The notes: a model not told the origin generated them from the sequence alone. Positions 1 to 9,140 are shown, counted from the first letter of the stretch. The stretch: 49,165 bases of DNA from CAITSH01 sp945892985 (GCA_945892985.1 CAMDDU010000031.1:1-49165); one strand, 5' to 3'. Numbers and translations: made by a program.

Positions 1-281
1 TGCCACTCACAGGAGAGGTGCGCCCTGCGTGAGGAAATAGCGGGGGCATAGCCCCCTTTCTTCCACATTTTCGCCCGATTTATCATCAAATTGACTTTGA
101 TTCCAACGTTTCTCGTCTCAACTATCACTTGTTCAGTGATTCCCTAGACTGAGCATCAGTGGCGGGCCAAGATTCCCGTTTAAGCGGCCTTGTTCGCATG
201 GCACCATGCTTGAGCGAATGAGGGATTTGATTTTAAGCCATCATACCGGCGAAAACGGGAACGACAAATTCCCCCTCCCTG
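1..281. other. Non-coding left edge
   Basis: No convincing coding sequence is visible here. The stretch holds one terminator-like hairpin near its start and otherwise AT-richer intergenic sequence downstream (3' side) of the minus-strand VOC gene. Confidence 0.6.
42..62 (+). terminator. Rho-independent terminator-like hairpin
   Basis: GGGGGC (42-47), a 3-nt loop and GCCCCC (51-56) are followed by TTTCTT. It probably ends a plus-strand transcript that enters from outside the window. Confidence 0.55.
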
Positions 282-680
282 TTAGCGCGTCCCCAGCCAG
301 CCCTTCTTCGATATGTCGAAGATGATCCCTTCTGGATCCTTGAACTTTCGCTCGAAGTTCTCCTTTTCTTGGTCTTCGCCAAGATCGAAGAAGAACGTGC
401 CGCCCGCCGCTTCGATCCTTGCCTGCACGGCGGCAATATCGTCCACCTGAAATCCGAAGTGATGGGCGCCGACGAAATTCTTCGCGTCATCGAGACCGGA
501 TCCCCGCTTGCCGTGGTAGTTCAAAAGGGCCAGGTTAATCGTGCCGTCCGAGAGGTAGATCGCCGAAGCGAAATCGAGTGTCTCCTGTCCCACCCGCTTG
601 AGTTCGAAGACCCCTTCATAGAATTTTGCCGCCTGCTCGAGATCCCGAACGACGATGGCGAAATGTCTGAGCCGTATCAT
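282..680 (-). CDS. VOC-family (glyoxalase/bleomycin-resistance-like) protein
   Basis: This is a 132-residue single-domain vicinal-oxygen-chelate protein. His6, His74 (in HHFGF) and Glu117 (in DPEG) sit where the family binds its metal, so it may be catalytic as a lyase or dioxygenase; the substrate cannot be told. The ATG at 680 has AAGGA about 8 nt upstream. The start overlaps the stop of the upstream hydrolase in an ATGA arrangement, which implies translational coupling in one minus-strand unit: Bug, hydrolase, VOC. Because the hydrolase is frameshifted, ribosomes may no longer reach this start by coupling. VOC proteins beside Bug genes are common in Burkholderiales catabolic loci; a role in the same pathway is inference. 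Confidence 0.85.
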   Translation of the reverse strand: MIRLRHFAIVVRDLEQAAKFYEGVFELKRVGQETLDFASAIYLSDGTINLALLNYHGKRGSGLDDAKNFVGAHHFGFQVDDIAAVQARIEAAGGTFFFDLGEDQEKENFERKFKDPEGIIFDISKKGWLGTR

Positions 681-1551
681 GAAGATTCCTTGTCAAAAGG
701 GAGTCGCTCCGGGGGCTGAGGAACAGCCAACTGCGCGAGAACGGATTTTATCAGATCATGCCCGTAATCTCTGAATGCTTCCATGAGTCCGAATTGATTT
801 CGCGACGGGCAGCGGACAAGCCTTTTCAAGGCGACCGCCTTCGCGAGTGCATCGGCGAAAGCCAGGGTCTGGCGTCGAAACTCGTCGGTATCGTTCTCGG
901 CATAGAAAAGAAGTACCGGGCACGCAATCTTCTCCGGATGAAGTCCGGGGCTCAGCTCAAAGACCTCATGCTGGTCGAGTTTGCCGTAGTCTGCGCGGTG
1001 GCTGAGCATGACCGGTTCGAGAAAGTAGGGCCCGCTCACCACGGCTAGCGCCTTCACGAAGTCAAGGGTGCCTCGACTGCAGCAAGGTGCGCGCCCAATG
1101 ATTGGGCGGAAACATATAACCGCCCCGGATCAACGCCGAGGCGATGCGCGTTGTCGTGCACCCAGGTAATGCCACGACGGACCGGGTCCATCACGGTGGA
1201 AAGCCGCTCTGCGGGCAGTTTCGAGAAATCCAGAACGACAGTGCTGAGGCCTGCGGGCACATACGAATCCGCGGCAAAGGAGTAGTCGTCCTTGGCGAAA
1301 TTCTTCCCTGCCTCGCCATAAATGAAGACCTCAAGCGGACCGCCACTATCCCCGGCCGGAAAGAAATCAAGCACTTCGTCGGGGTGTGTGCCGTATGCGA
1401 TGTTTGCCTGATGAGCAAAGCGTTTGCGTGTCGCCCGGCTGTGCACGAAATATCGACCGATAGCCTCAAGCGCGTTGTCCACCCACGCCCTTTTGTCGAA
1501 GTTGCGATTGAGGTCGTCCTGCGTGTAGTGCAGGAACACAGTCTGGGTCAT
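677..1551 (-). pseudogene. Frameshifted alpha/beta hydrolase (arylformamidase-like)
   Basis: Two minus-strand reading frames together make one alpha/beta hydrolase. The N-terminal part runs from ATG 1551 (MTQTVFLHYTQ) to a stop at 1054. The C-terminal part continues in another frame (VKALAVVSGPYFLEPV) to 677. The break lies at about 1065-1083, just after the nucleophile region, and a few residues usually present between these blocks also seem to be missing. The oxyanion HGG motif of kynurenine-formamidase-like esterases reads YGEAG, and the nucleophile elbow reads AQSLG rather than GHSxG. These changes suggest the gene had already lost activity or is strongly divergent. It lies 43 bp after the Bug gene and overlaps the VOC gene by 4 bp. 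A sequencing indel could explain the frame break but not the altered motifs. Confidence 0.75.
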
Positions 1552-1594
1552 GGGTTCGGCCGTCCTAGCCGTGTCAGGTGTTTCCTTCGCGCCG

Positions 1595-2572
1595 TCAGTC
1601 AAACTTCAGGCCGCGCTCCCGGACGAGCTTTTGCCACTGCGCCACTTCCGCCGTGATCTGTTGCGAAAATTGCTCCGGCGTGTTCCCGACAATCTCGTTT
1701 CCCATGCCTGCGAGTTTTTCGCGCACATCCGGGAGAGCAAGCGCACGTACCACCTCACGATTTAATCGGTCGATTACCGCCCGGGGCGTGCCGGCAGGCG
1801 CAAGCCAACCGAAGAAAACCGTCGCTTCGAAGCCTGGTATCCCCGACTCCGCAACTGTCGGCGCCTCAGGCAACACTGATGATCTTGCAGTGGTGCCAAC
1901 TGCAAGTCCCTTCAGGCGACCCGCCTTGATATGCGGGCCCGAGGTATTGATGACGTCGAAGATGACTTGTGTCTGGCCGCTGACGGTGGCGATCACCGCC
2001 GGTGCCGACCCTTTGAACGGAACATGCACGATGTCAATGCCGGCCATGCCCTTGAACAACTCACCGACAAGATGGCTGGAGCTGCCCGATCCGAAGGAGG
2101 CGTAGTTGAGCTTTCCCGGAGCGGCCCTGGCCAGCGCCACGAGTTCCCGCACGTTGTTCGCGGGCACCGAGGGATGGACGGCGAGGATGAACGGCGTCCG
2201 CACCAGCATCGAGATCGGCGAGAAATCACGCAGCGGATCGTAGGGCAGGCTCGGATATACGGCGGAGTTGCCGCCATGCGTACTGCCACTCGCCTGCAGC
2301 AGTGTATAGCCGTCGGGTGCAGACTTGGCTACGGCGTCAGCGCCTATACTCCCGCCCGCGCCGACGCGATTTTCCACGATGATTGGCTGCCCCAAGGCAC
2401 TCGACACCTTTTCAGCGACCACGCGGGCGGTCAGATCGTTGCTACCGCCGGCCGAGAAGGGGACGATGAGGCGTATCGGGCGGTCGGGCCAAGCCTGCGC
2501 CTGCACAGACAGCGGAAGCAGAAAACATATGGAAACGAGCACTCGCTTAACGCTTGCAGACGCCGATACCAT
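1595..2572 (-). CDS. Bug/TctC-family tripartite tricarboxylate transporter solute-binding protein
   Basis: This 325-residue periplasmic receptor belongs to the TctC/Bug family, whose members bind carboxylates or other small acids for a TctAB membrane permease. Visible landmarks are a signal peptide ending about residue 27 (SVQAQA), the family start block PDRPIRLIVPFSAGG, VENRVGAGGSIG, PDGYTLL and HVPFKGSAP. ATG 2572 is preferred over the TTG one codon upstream because AGGAGA lies at the right distance. It is the first gene of a minus-strand unit with the broken hydrolase and the VOC gene, and is divergent from the ring-hydroxylating oxygenase genes, whose substrate it might deliver. No TctA or TctB gene is present anywhere in the window. 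Confidence 0.93.
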   Translation of the reverse strand: MVSASASVKRVLVSICFLLPLSVQAQAWPDRPIRLIVPFSAGGSNDLTARVVAEKVSSALGQPIIVENRVGAGGSIGADAVAKSAPDGYTLLQASGSTHGGNSAVYPSLPYDPLRDFSPISMLVRTPFILAVHPSVPANNVRELVALARAAPGKLNYASFGSGSSSHLVGELFKGMAGIDIVHVPFKGSAPAVIATVSGQTQVIFDVINTSGPHIKAGRLKGLAVGTTARSSVLPEAPTVAESGIPGFEATVFFGWLAPAGTPRAVIDRLNREVVRALALPDVREKLAGMGNEIVGNTPEQFSQQITAEVAQWQKLVRERGLKFD

Positions 2573-2721
2573 CAAAGTGGTCTCCTGTATGTGGGTAGGT
2601 GTGTATCTAGCTCAATTAATTGCTGCGGTGAAGCATGAACAATATATCCGTACCGTTTTTTTTTGCAATACAATATTAAAAATTAGACATCTATCGGAGC
2701 TGCGTCATCAGCACCGAGCAC
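2573..2721. promoter_or_regulatory. Divergent intergenic control region
   Basis: This 149-bp, AT-rich gap separates the minus-strand Bug gene from the plus-strand oxygenase genes and must hold both promoters. It includes a run of nine T and adjacent AT-rich sequence (about 2640-2690). No clear operator or consensus promoter could be assigned. Confidence 0.4.
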
Positions 2722-3999
2722 ATGAAAGCGTGGCTCCCCTTGAATAGCGCGAACACCCCTTGGCAACGGCCTGATTATTCCCGCGTGCCCTTCCAGCTGT
2801 ATCACGACCCGGAAACGTACAAACAGGAACAAGAAAAAATATTCCGCGGCCCGGTATGGTCGGTCCTGGGCTTGGAGGCGGAGATCCCCAAGCCGGGGGA
2901 CTATCGCATTGCCTACATTGGCGACGTCCCTGTGGTATTTAATCGGGATCCAGAAGGCCAGATCAACGCCTTCGTCAACCGCTGCGCGCATCGCGGCGCC
3001 GAGATCGTCCGGGAACCCTACGGGAACGTCCAGGACTTCACGTGCATCTACCATTCCTGGTGCTACACGCATCGCGGCGACCTGGTCGGGGTGCCATTTC
3101 TGAAAGGCGTCAATGGCAAGGGTGGTATGCCGGCGGGTTTCGACATGCGTGATCACGGTCTTCGCCGACTGCGGACGGCCACCTTCAACGGCCTCATCTT
3201 CGGCAGTTTCAGCGAGCATGCCGAGCCCATCGAACAGTATCTCGGGGCCTTGATGGTGGAGAACGTCGGCGAAATCCTTGGCAAGCCCATCCGATTGCTC
3301 GGCTACCAACGTCAGCGCATTTTTGCCAACTGGAAAATGTATCTGGAAAATGTCCGTGACGCCTACCACGCCAGCCTGCTGCATGAATTCAATCGCACGT
3401 TCGGATTGAGTCGACTTACGCAAACCTCCGGCGGATACATGGACGACCGTCATCGCCATGCGATGCTCTTTCAGTATAAAGGCTCGGATTCCGACGATAC
3501 AGCGCAGAAAGCGTACAAGGACGGACGGGTGCAGCGTGGCGACTATATGACGCTTACTGACCCGTCATTGGTGCAATCCATAAAGGAAAACAAGACCGGC
3601 GTGAGCACCCGGATCATTTCCATCTTTCCTAACGGCGTCGTGCACCAGATCGCGAACTGCCTGGGCTTGCGCCGCATACGGACGCGTGGCGTGGCGGAGC
3701 TTGAAATTGAGTTCGTGCTTTTTGGTTACGCTGACGACGACGACGCAATGACCGCGCATCGCGTCAATCAAGCTAACATGGTCGGACCGGCCGGCCTTAT
3801 CTCAATGGAGGATGGCGAGGCGCTTGAACTCGTCCAACGCGCCACCTCGGCAGACCCCAGCGGCGCGGGAGTGATCGAAATGGGAGGAACAGGGCCGCTG
3901 ATGAATCTGGATACCAGGGTGAATGAAATGCCTGTGCGCGGGTTCTGGTCCTACTATAGCGAGCTGATGGGCATCGAGCCGGCCGGGGCGCAGCGATGA
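2722..3999 (+). CDS. Aromatic-ring-hydroxylating dioxygenase, large (alpha) subunit
   Basis: This 425-residue Rieske oxygenase alpha subunit has the Rieske ligands Cys88, His90, Cys108 and His111 (C-x-H-x17-C-x2-H). The catalytic iron motif is Asp213-x2-His216-x4-His221 within ENVRDAYHASLLH. Enzymes of this type add O2 to an aromatic acid or related ring using electrons from a reductase. The start MKAWLPLNS fits family N-termini, although the ribosome-binding site is weak. Its stop overlaps the small-subunit start by 4 bp, which is typical of an alpha-beta operon. No ferredoxin or reductase gene follows, so electrons must come from elsewhere. The benzoate/anthranilate/terephthalate branch is likely; the substrate is not decided by sequence. 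Confidence 0.92.
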   Translation: MKAWLPLNSANTPWQRPDYSRVPFQLYHDPETYKQEQEKIFRGPVWSVLGLEAEIPKPGDYRIAYIGDVPVVFNRDPEGQINAFVNRCAHRGAEIVREPYGNVQDFTCIYHSWCYTHRGDLVGVPFLKGVNGKGGMPAGFDMRDHGLRRLRTATFNGLIFGSFSEHAEPIEQYLGALMVENVGEILGKPIRLLGYQRQRIFANWKMYLENVRDAYHASLLHEFNRTFGLSRLTQTSGGYMDDRHRHAMLFQYKGSDSDDTAQKAYKDGRVQRGDYMTLTDPSLVQSIKENKTGVSTRIISIFPNGVVHQIANCLGLRRIRTRGVAELEIEFVLFGYADDDDAMTAHRVNQANMVGPAGLISMEDGEALELVQRATSADPSGAGVIEMGGTGPLMNLDTRVNEMPVRGFWSYYSELMGIEPAGAQR

Positions 4000-4472
4000 A
4001 ATGTGCCCCGCAGGCAAAGGAGCAAATCGAGCGCCTGGTGGTCGACAGCGCCATGTTCATCGACCGCGACGAGCTCGATGCATGGATGGACTGCTTTGAG
4101 GAGGATGCGCGTTATATCGTGTTGCCGCGCGAGAATCGCGCGCTCGGACTACCAGTGGGCATCATTCATTGCGAGAACAAGGCGCACATCATGGATCGGA
4201 TCGTCTGTCTTCGGCATGCCAACAAGTTCAATCCGCACTTTGACCGGCATATCCTGAGCATGCCGCGCATTCTGTCTGTGGAGGGTGGTATTGCCGCGGT
4301 CGAAACCAACTTCATGGTCGTTCAGACGACCAAGACCGGCGAATCCCGGCTTTTTTGTGTTGGCGTCTATGAGGATCGAATTCGCCTTGGCGAACCTGAC
4401 TCGAAGTTCGTCGAGCGCATTGCGGTGATCGATAGCTTTGCGGTGCCGACGCTGATGGCGACGCCGGTGTGA
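3996..4472 (+). CDS. Aromatic-ring-hydroxylating dioxygenase, small (beta) subunit
   Basis: This 158-residue protein has the NTF2-like fold of ring-hydroxylating dioxygenase beta subunits: early acidic block LDAWMDCFEEDARYIVLPRE, central FDRHILSMPRI and the common C-terminal ending DSFAVPTLMATPV. Beta subunits stabilise the alpha3-beta3 hexamer and have no metal. It overlaps the alpha gene by 4 bp (ATGA), so the two are almost certainly co-translated. Length and ending are normal, so the gene seems intact. What follows it is non-coding, with no electron-transfer component. Confidence 0.9.
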   Translation: MKCAPQAKEQIERLVVDSAMFIDRDELDAWMDCFEEDARYIVLPRENRALGLPVGIIHCENKAHIMDRIVCLRHANKFNPHFDRHILSMPRILSVEGGIAAVETNFMVVQTTKTGESRLFCVGVYEDRIRLGEPDSKFVERIAVIDSFAVPTLMATPV

Positions 4473-5127
4473 CTGCGATTTTTCGGGCGGATAAGCCGAC
4501 TACCATGGCGTGGTGAAGGTGAGCTGGGTTGCCGCCTCTGCCCGCGTGCACGAATAATGCCCTGCGCGATCTAGAACACCTCTGGCAGCACCACCGCCTT
4601 CCTTCTCCATCCACATCCCCGGTGGGTTGACAACGTGCACCTTCTTCAAATTGAACAAGTGCCGGTTGTAGATGTTGTGGCGGACATACTTCTCGTTGGT
4701 GAGCATTGCCACCGTTTGCTGTCGCCACGTTTGTAGAGCACAACTTCACCATTACGTGCGTGTGCTAAATGTTCATCTGCAATTTTTGTCATTCGCCCCA
4801 CCTGTGCCGTTGAGGCTGCAGTGCTAGTGTATGGGCCTATAAGGAAATGTGCGACTGAATTTTGCTAAGTAACAGAGCTTATAGTGGCTGACTAATGTAG
4901 GAGGAAGGGCATGGGCGTGCTTATGCAGCAGCAGCCCACTAGGCATGCTTTGCCCACTTGTATGCTAAACATACAAAGTTGCAATTAGCTGGGGTAGGGG
5001 AGCAAAAAAACCAAACGTTTTTCTGCTATGCGCCATGCAAACCCGTGCGACAAACGTGCTACAGAAGAACTCAGCACGGTTTCGCTTGCAAAGCTTTTGT
5101 TTGTGGCTCGGCAAAGCGAACTGAAAA
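4473..5127. other. 655-bp gap without a supported gene
   Basis: Between the oxygenase beta subunit and the next minus-strand Bug gene no intact gene is seen. A minus-strand open frame at 4500-4712 (70 codons, containing NRHLFNLKKVHVVNPPG) has a protein-like composition but matches nothing I recognise; it may be a gene remnant. The part from 4750 to 5127 is AT-richer than its surroundings and unassigned. Confidence 0.45.
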
Positions 5128-6087
5128 TCAGTCGAGGGCGACGCCGTATTTATTGACCGCGCCTACCCAGCGCGCCAACTCGTCATGCAGGAAGGTTTGC
5201 TGTTGCGCGGCGGGAACGTTGAGCGTGCGGCCGCCGTCGCGTTCGATCTTGGAAAGCGTCTCGCGCAACTTGGCCACCACAGGCGCCGGTGTGCCCACTG
5301 GCGCGAAGATGCCGAACCAGCTCTCGCCCTCGAAATTGACAATGCCGGATTCATTCACCGTGGGCAGGCCGGGCAACTGTGCCGATCGAGCGGCAGATGA
5401 AACGGCCAGGCCCTTGAGTCGGGATGACTGTATGTATTGCTTTGAGGCGGACAGATTGTCGAACATCACGTCCAGGCGTCCGCCCATCATTTCCTGGTGC
5501 GCCGGCGCGGCGCCCTTGAAGGGCACATGCACCATATCCAGGCCCAGGCTCTTGAACAGGATGGTCCCCCACACCTGTTGCAGTGTTCCTATGCCGGCTG
5601 ATCCGAATGTCAGTTTGCCCGGGTTTTCTTTGGCGTATTTGGTGAGCTCAGCCAGGCTTGCGACCGGAAGATCCGGTCTTGCGAGCAGCACAAAAGGATA
5701 GGCCGAGACATAGCCCAGCGGGACGAAGTCGCGTTCCGGGTCGTAAGACAGGTTTTTAATCAGCGCCTTGTTCATGACCATGTTGAACAGGCCGCCGACC
5801 ATCAGCGTGTAGCCGTCGGCCGGCGCCTTGGCGACAAAGTCGGTGCCGATCAGCGATCCGGCACCGGCGCGGTTTTCCACCACAACCGGCTGTCGCAGCA
5901 ATTCGGAGAGGCGCTGCGCAATGGTGCGCCCAAGAATGTCAGTGCCGCCGCCGGGCGGTTGCGGCACCACCATTTTGATCGCTCTGGCGGGGTAATCCTG
6001 GGCATAAGCCTGCAATGCCAGGAGCGGGGTCAGGCACAAGCCCAGCAAGCTGATCTGTGCGATGCGGATGAGTCGGGGCAAGATCAT
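5128..6087 (-). CDS. Bug/TctC-family solute-binding protein
   Basis: This is a 319-residue secreted binding protein. The signal peptide has a hydrophobic core (ISLLGLCLTPLLALQ) and ends at AYAQ, followed by DYPARAIKMVVPQPPGGG. This is a slightly unusual start block, with PQPPGGG in place of the common PFxAGG. Other landmarks are VENRAGAGSLIG, HVPFKGAAP and FGIFAPVGTP. ATG 6087 has AAGGAG 8 nt upstream. It is the last gene of a minus-strand run thiolase, DUF35 protein, Bug, with an 85-bp gap before it, so its ligand is plausibly the acid that the thiolase pathway consumes. That link is inference from gene order. Confidence 0.92.
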   Translation of the reverse strand: MILPRLIRIAQISLLGLCLTPLLALQAYAQDYPARAIKMVVPQPPGGGTDILGRTIAQRLSELLRQPVVVENRAGAGSLIGTDFVAKAPADGYTLMVGGLFNMVMNKALIKNLSYDPERDFVPLGYVSAYPFVLLARPDLPVASLAELTKYAKENPGKLTFGSAGIGTLQQVWGTILFKSLGLDMVHVPFKGAAPAHQEMMGGRLDVMFDNLSASKQYIQSSRLKGLAVSSAARSAQLPGLPTVNESGIVNFEGESWFGIFAPVGTPAPVVAKLRETLSKIERDGGRTLNVPAAQQQTFLHDELARWVGAVNKYGVALD

Positions 6088-6172
6088 CTGTAAGCTCCTT
6101 TGTTAGTTGCGACGCAGTGTATAAGGCCCGCATGATCAGGGCGTCGCGCGCGTGGCGCCGTATTGTCGCGCC

Positions 6173-6589
6173 TCAGTCTTTCTGGGCGAGGGCAAAGAAG
6201 GGCAGCTTTTGTCCTTCGTATGCCACGAAAGACACGCGCACGCTGTCGCCTATCTTTACCCGCTCGCGTTCCGGTCCGGTGATGCGGCTGAGCATGCGCA
6301 CCCCTTCGGCGAGGTCGATGAGTGCCGAGGTGTAGGGAATTTGCGATTCCCACCTGGGGCCGTAAAAGGAAACGTGCACATGGGAAAAGGAATAAACGAT
6401 GCCCTTGCCCGAGGCCGCCTGCCAGATCAGCTTGTCGTCCCCGCATTGCGGGCAGAACGAGCGCGCATAGTAAAAGATGTGCTTGCAGGCCTGGCATTGC
6501 TGGAGCAGCAGCTCGTCGCGGTTGCAGCCCTCCCAGAAGGGGGTGCTCTCGCGTGTGGGGGAGGGCAGGATGGCGTAGATGTTTTCCAT
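6173..6589 (-). CDS. DUF35 OB-fold/zinc-ribbon acyl-CoA-associated protein
   Basis: This 138-residue protein has an N-terminal rubredoxin-like zinc ribbon, CQAC (about residues 31-34) and CPQCG (about 45-49), followed by an OB-fold domain (GKGIVYSFSHVHV onward). This is the DUF35 architecture. Such proteins form complexes with thiolase-like or hydratase partners and help position acyl-CoA substrates. ATG 6589 is preferred to an upstream start at 6622 because AAGGAT lies 8 nt before it and the longer form would overlap the thiolase. It starts 2 bp after the thiolase stop, which is strong evidence that the two are made together as one complex. Confidence 0.9.
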   Translation of the reverse strand: MENIYAILPSPTRESTPFWEGCNRDELLLQQCQACKHIFYYARSFCPQCGDDKLIWQAASGKGIVYSFSHVHVSFYGPRWESQIPYTSALIDLAEGVRMLSRITGPERERVKIGDSVRVSFVAYEGQKLPFFALAQKD

Positions 6590-6591
6590 GC

Positions 6592-7755
6592 TCAGATCCT
6601 TTCCAGTATGGAGACGCCGCAAATGGAGAAAATACCGCCATTGCCACTGACCAGCGCGTGTCTGGCTCCGGGTATCTGGCGTTTGCCCGCTTCGCCGCGC
6701 AACTGGCGCACCGCTTCAACGAGGTGGAGCATGCCGCCGATGTGCGCCTGTGACAATAGTCCGCCATGGGTGTTGACCGGGCACTTTCCGCCGGGGGCCG
6801 TGGCGCCGGTGCGGATGTAGTTGCCCGCTTCGCCGGGTTTGGAGAAGCCCAGCGCGTCCAGTGTCACCAGCACCGAGATGGTGAAGGCGTCATGCAGTTG
6901 CAGCATGTCCATGTCCTTGGGGCCGACGCCAGCCTCCTCGAAGGCGCGTTGCCCTGCGTCCGCCATGCCGATGTCCTCGATGTCGGGAATGAGTGCCACG
7001 CTGTTGTGCGTCATGCGCATGGCGAAGGCCTTCATGCGGACCATTTTCGCGCCGATGTGTCGGGCATTCGCCGCGCTGGTCACGACAATGGCGCCACCGC
7101 CATCGGCGACGAGCGAGCAATCGAGCAGGCGCAGCGGGGAACAGATCACGCGGCTTTTGTTGTGGTCTTCGAGGGTGATAGGTTTTTTCATCATCGAATT
7201 GTCATTGAGCAGCGCATGCTGGCGCGTCGATACCGCCACCGCGCCGGTATCGGCCTCGGTCGCGCCATAGTCGTGGAAGTAGCGTTGCGTCACGAGGGCG
7301 TAGGGCGTGACCATGCCCTGCAGTCCGAAGGGCTCCTCCCATTCTTCGCCACCGAGCAGGTTCTGCAACTGGAAACCGTGCGCGCCCTGCGGCCGGCCGG
7401 TGAGTGCGTTTTCGCCGTAGACGCACACTGCCGTCTTGCAATGACCGGAGCTCACCGCCCAGATCGCCTGCTGTAACATCGTCATGCCTGTCACCGTCCC
7501 GCCGACATCAACGGTGACGCAGAACGAGGGTTTGATGCCCAGGTGCTCGGCGAGGGTGGTGGAGAACATGCTTTGCGGGATGCCGTAGGGATCGAGGTTG
7601 ACGAGCCCGTCGACATCTTTGATGCTGAGCCCGCAGCTCTTGAGCGCGTTGTGCACCGCCAGCGCCTGGATCTGCACGGAACTCATGCCCGGCAGTTTGC
7701 CAACAGGCGTCTCGCCCATGCCGATGATGACCGCTTCGTCCGTAACTTTTGCCAT
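6592..7755 (-). CDS. Thiolase-superfamily acetyl-CoA acetyltransferase (SCP2/lipid-transfer type)
   Basis: This 387-residue protein resembles the non-degradative thiolase-like group that pairs with DUF35 proteins. Landmarks are the N-terminal EAVIIGMGETPVGK, the region VTVDVGGTVTG where classical thiolases carry the nucleophilic Cys, and C-terminal NTHGGLLSQAHIGG and ALVSGNGG blocks. At the usual nucleophile position I see Gly/Thr rather than a clear Cys, so condensation chemistry should not be assumed. Retro-aldol or carbon-carbon cleavage roles are known for this group. ATG 7755 (MAKVTDEAV) is chosen over 7800, whose extra 15 residues look untranslated. It begins the thiolase-DUF35-Bug operon, divergent from the acyl-CoA dehydrogenase. 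Confidence 0.88.
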   Translation of the reverse strand: MAKVTDEAVIIGMGETPVGKLPGMSSVQIQALAVHNALKSCGLSIKDVDGLVNLDPYGIPQSMFSTTLAEHLGIKPSFCVTVDVGGTVTGMTMLQQAIWAVSSGHCKTAVCVYGENALTGRPQGAHGFQLQNLLGGEEWEEPFGLQGMVTPYALVTQRYFHDYGATEADTGAVAVSTRQHALLNDNSMMKKPITLEDHNKSRVICSPLRLLDCSLVADGGGAIVVTSAANARHIGAKMVRMKAFAMRMTHNSVALIPDIEDIGMADAGQRAFEEAGVGPKDMDMLQLHDAFTISVLVTLDALGFSKPGEAGNYIRTGATAPGGKCPVNTHGGLLSQAHIGGMLHLVEAVRQLRGEAGKRQIPGARHALVSGNGGIFSICGVSILERI

Positions 7756-7926
7756 CTGGATTCCCGCTCTTTGGTTTTGTCGCGCGTTGCGGGGCGGCAA
7801 AAAAAAACATCGTGGACGCCGCGCTTTACGCTTGTTCTGAACCCCATCCTACAATACGATGCGCTGGCAATAAAAAAATAATCCGGTAATCGGCTTGATT
7901 ACAGAATCAATGTAAGGGGGAGTGGT
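7756..7926. promoter_or_regulatory. Divergent control region with a TAATC/GATTA inverted repeat
   Basis: The 171-bp gap serves the thiolase (minus) and the acyl-CoA dehydrogenase (plus). TAATC at 7879-7883 and GATTA at 7897-7901 form a short inverted repeat that could be an operator. GGGGGAG just before ATG 7927 is the ribosome-binding site. The operator role is a guess. Confidence 0.4.
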
Positions 7927-9075
7927 ATGGATTTCACGCTGCCGGAAGAGCTTGTGCTTTTCCAGAAAACGGTGCGCCGCTTTGTCGACGCGGAGTTAAT
8001 TCCGCTGGAAAAAAGCGAGCCGCGCGGCCTCTTGCCGGCGACGCGCGAGCGCCTGCGCAACATGACCCGGGACCTGGGGTTCTGGATGCTCGATGTGCCG
8101 CAGGAGTTGGGTGGGCAGGGCCTCAGTGTGCTCGGACAGAGCATTTTCTTTGAAGAGCTTTCGCGCACGGTGGCGATATTGCCGCGGGATTTTTACATCA
8201 TCGGGCCCACGGTTGGCGCGGTGTTGGTAAAGCTAAAAGGCGAACAAAAGGAGCGCTACCTCGATCCGGTGATAAGCGGGGAGAAAATTCCCTGTATCGC
8301 CCAAACCGAGCCCGATGCCGGGTCCGATCCTGCGGGGATGCGCACGCGTGCGGTGCGTGACGGCGATCACTACGTCATCAACGGTGTGAAGCGCTTCATT
8401 ACCGACGCGGAAAAAGCCGACTTCGCGCAAGTGATGGCGGTGACCGACCCGTCCAAGGGTTCGCGCGGGGGAATCTCGTGCATTCTGGTCGACATGGACA
8501 CGCCCGGCGTGAAGGTCACGGCGCGCTACCAGACTATGATGGGTGAGGCACCCTGTGAAGTGGTGTTCGACAATGCGCGTGTGCCGATCAAGAACCGCAT
8601 CGGCGAAGAGGGTGAGGGTTTCAAGCTGGCCCAGGAATGGATCACCCAGGGACGCATTCTGCGCCACGGCGCGCGGTCCTGCGGCGTTGCCGAGCGCTGT
8701 CTGGAGATGGGCGTGCAATACGCCAAGCAGCGCGTCACCTTTGGTGAGCCGCTCGCCGCGCGCCAGAGCGTGCAGTGGATGCTGGCCGACACCTATACCG
8801 AGTTGCAGGCGGCGCGTCACCTGGTGCGCCACGCCGCCTGGAAGTTCGACCAGGGCGAGGACGTGCGCAACGAAACCTACATGGCCAAGATGTACGCCAC
8901 GGAGATGGGCTTTCGCGCCGCCGACCGCTGCCTGCAGATCCACGGTGGCATCGGCCTGACGGTGGAGCTGCCTATCGAGCGCTTTTGGCGCGACCAGCGC
9001 GCCTACACCATCACCGAAGGCCCGGCCGAGGTGATGCGCATGACGGTAGCGCGGCATGTGATGAAGCATTACTAG
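7927..9075 (+). CDS. Acyl-CoA dehydrogenase family protein
   Basis: This 382-residue FAD enzyme oxidises an acyl-CoA to the enoyl-CoA. The full family length is present: N-terminal helical domain, AQTEPDAGSDPAG of the central beta domain that holds FAD, and the C-terminal QIHGGIGLTVELPIER with ITEGPAEVMRM. The Glu of TEGP is in the place of the catalytic base of many members. GGGGGAG stands 5 nt before the ATG. A Bug gene follows after 65 bp in the same direction and a thiolase operon lies divergently upstream, so the locus looks like CoA-dependent breakdown of an imported organic acid. The chain type is unknown. Confidence 0.93.
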   Translation: MDFTLPEELVLFQKTVRRFVDAELIPLEKSEPRGLLPATRERLRNMTRDLGFWMLDVPQELGGQGLSVLGQSIFFEELSRTVAILPRDFYIIGPTVGAVLVKLKGEQKERYLDPVISGEKIPCIAQTEPDAGSDPAGMRTRAVRDGDHYVINGVKRFITDAEKADFAQVMAVTDPSKGSRGGISCILVDMDTPGVKVTARYQTMMGEAPCEVVFDNARVPIKNRIGEEGEGFKLAQEWITQGRILRHGARSCGVAERCLEMGVQYAKQRVTFGEPLAARQSVQWMLADTYTELQAARHLVRHAAWKFDQGEDVRNETYMAKMYATEMGFRAADRCLQIHGGIGLTVELPIERFWRDQRAYTITEGPAEVMRMTVARHVMKHY

Positions 9076-9140
9076 AACGCGCCGGGGACGCGGCTGCGGC
9101 GCGTCCCGCGGTACCTGATTACTACAGCAAGGAGAAGAAC

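Noticed and set aside
4500..4712. Gene on the minus strand (NRHLFNLKKVHVV)
   Set aside because: Protein-like composition but no recognised family, start signal or operon context; kept only as a possible remnant.
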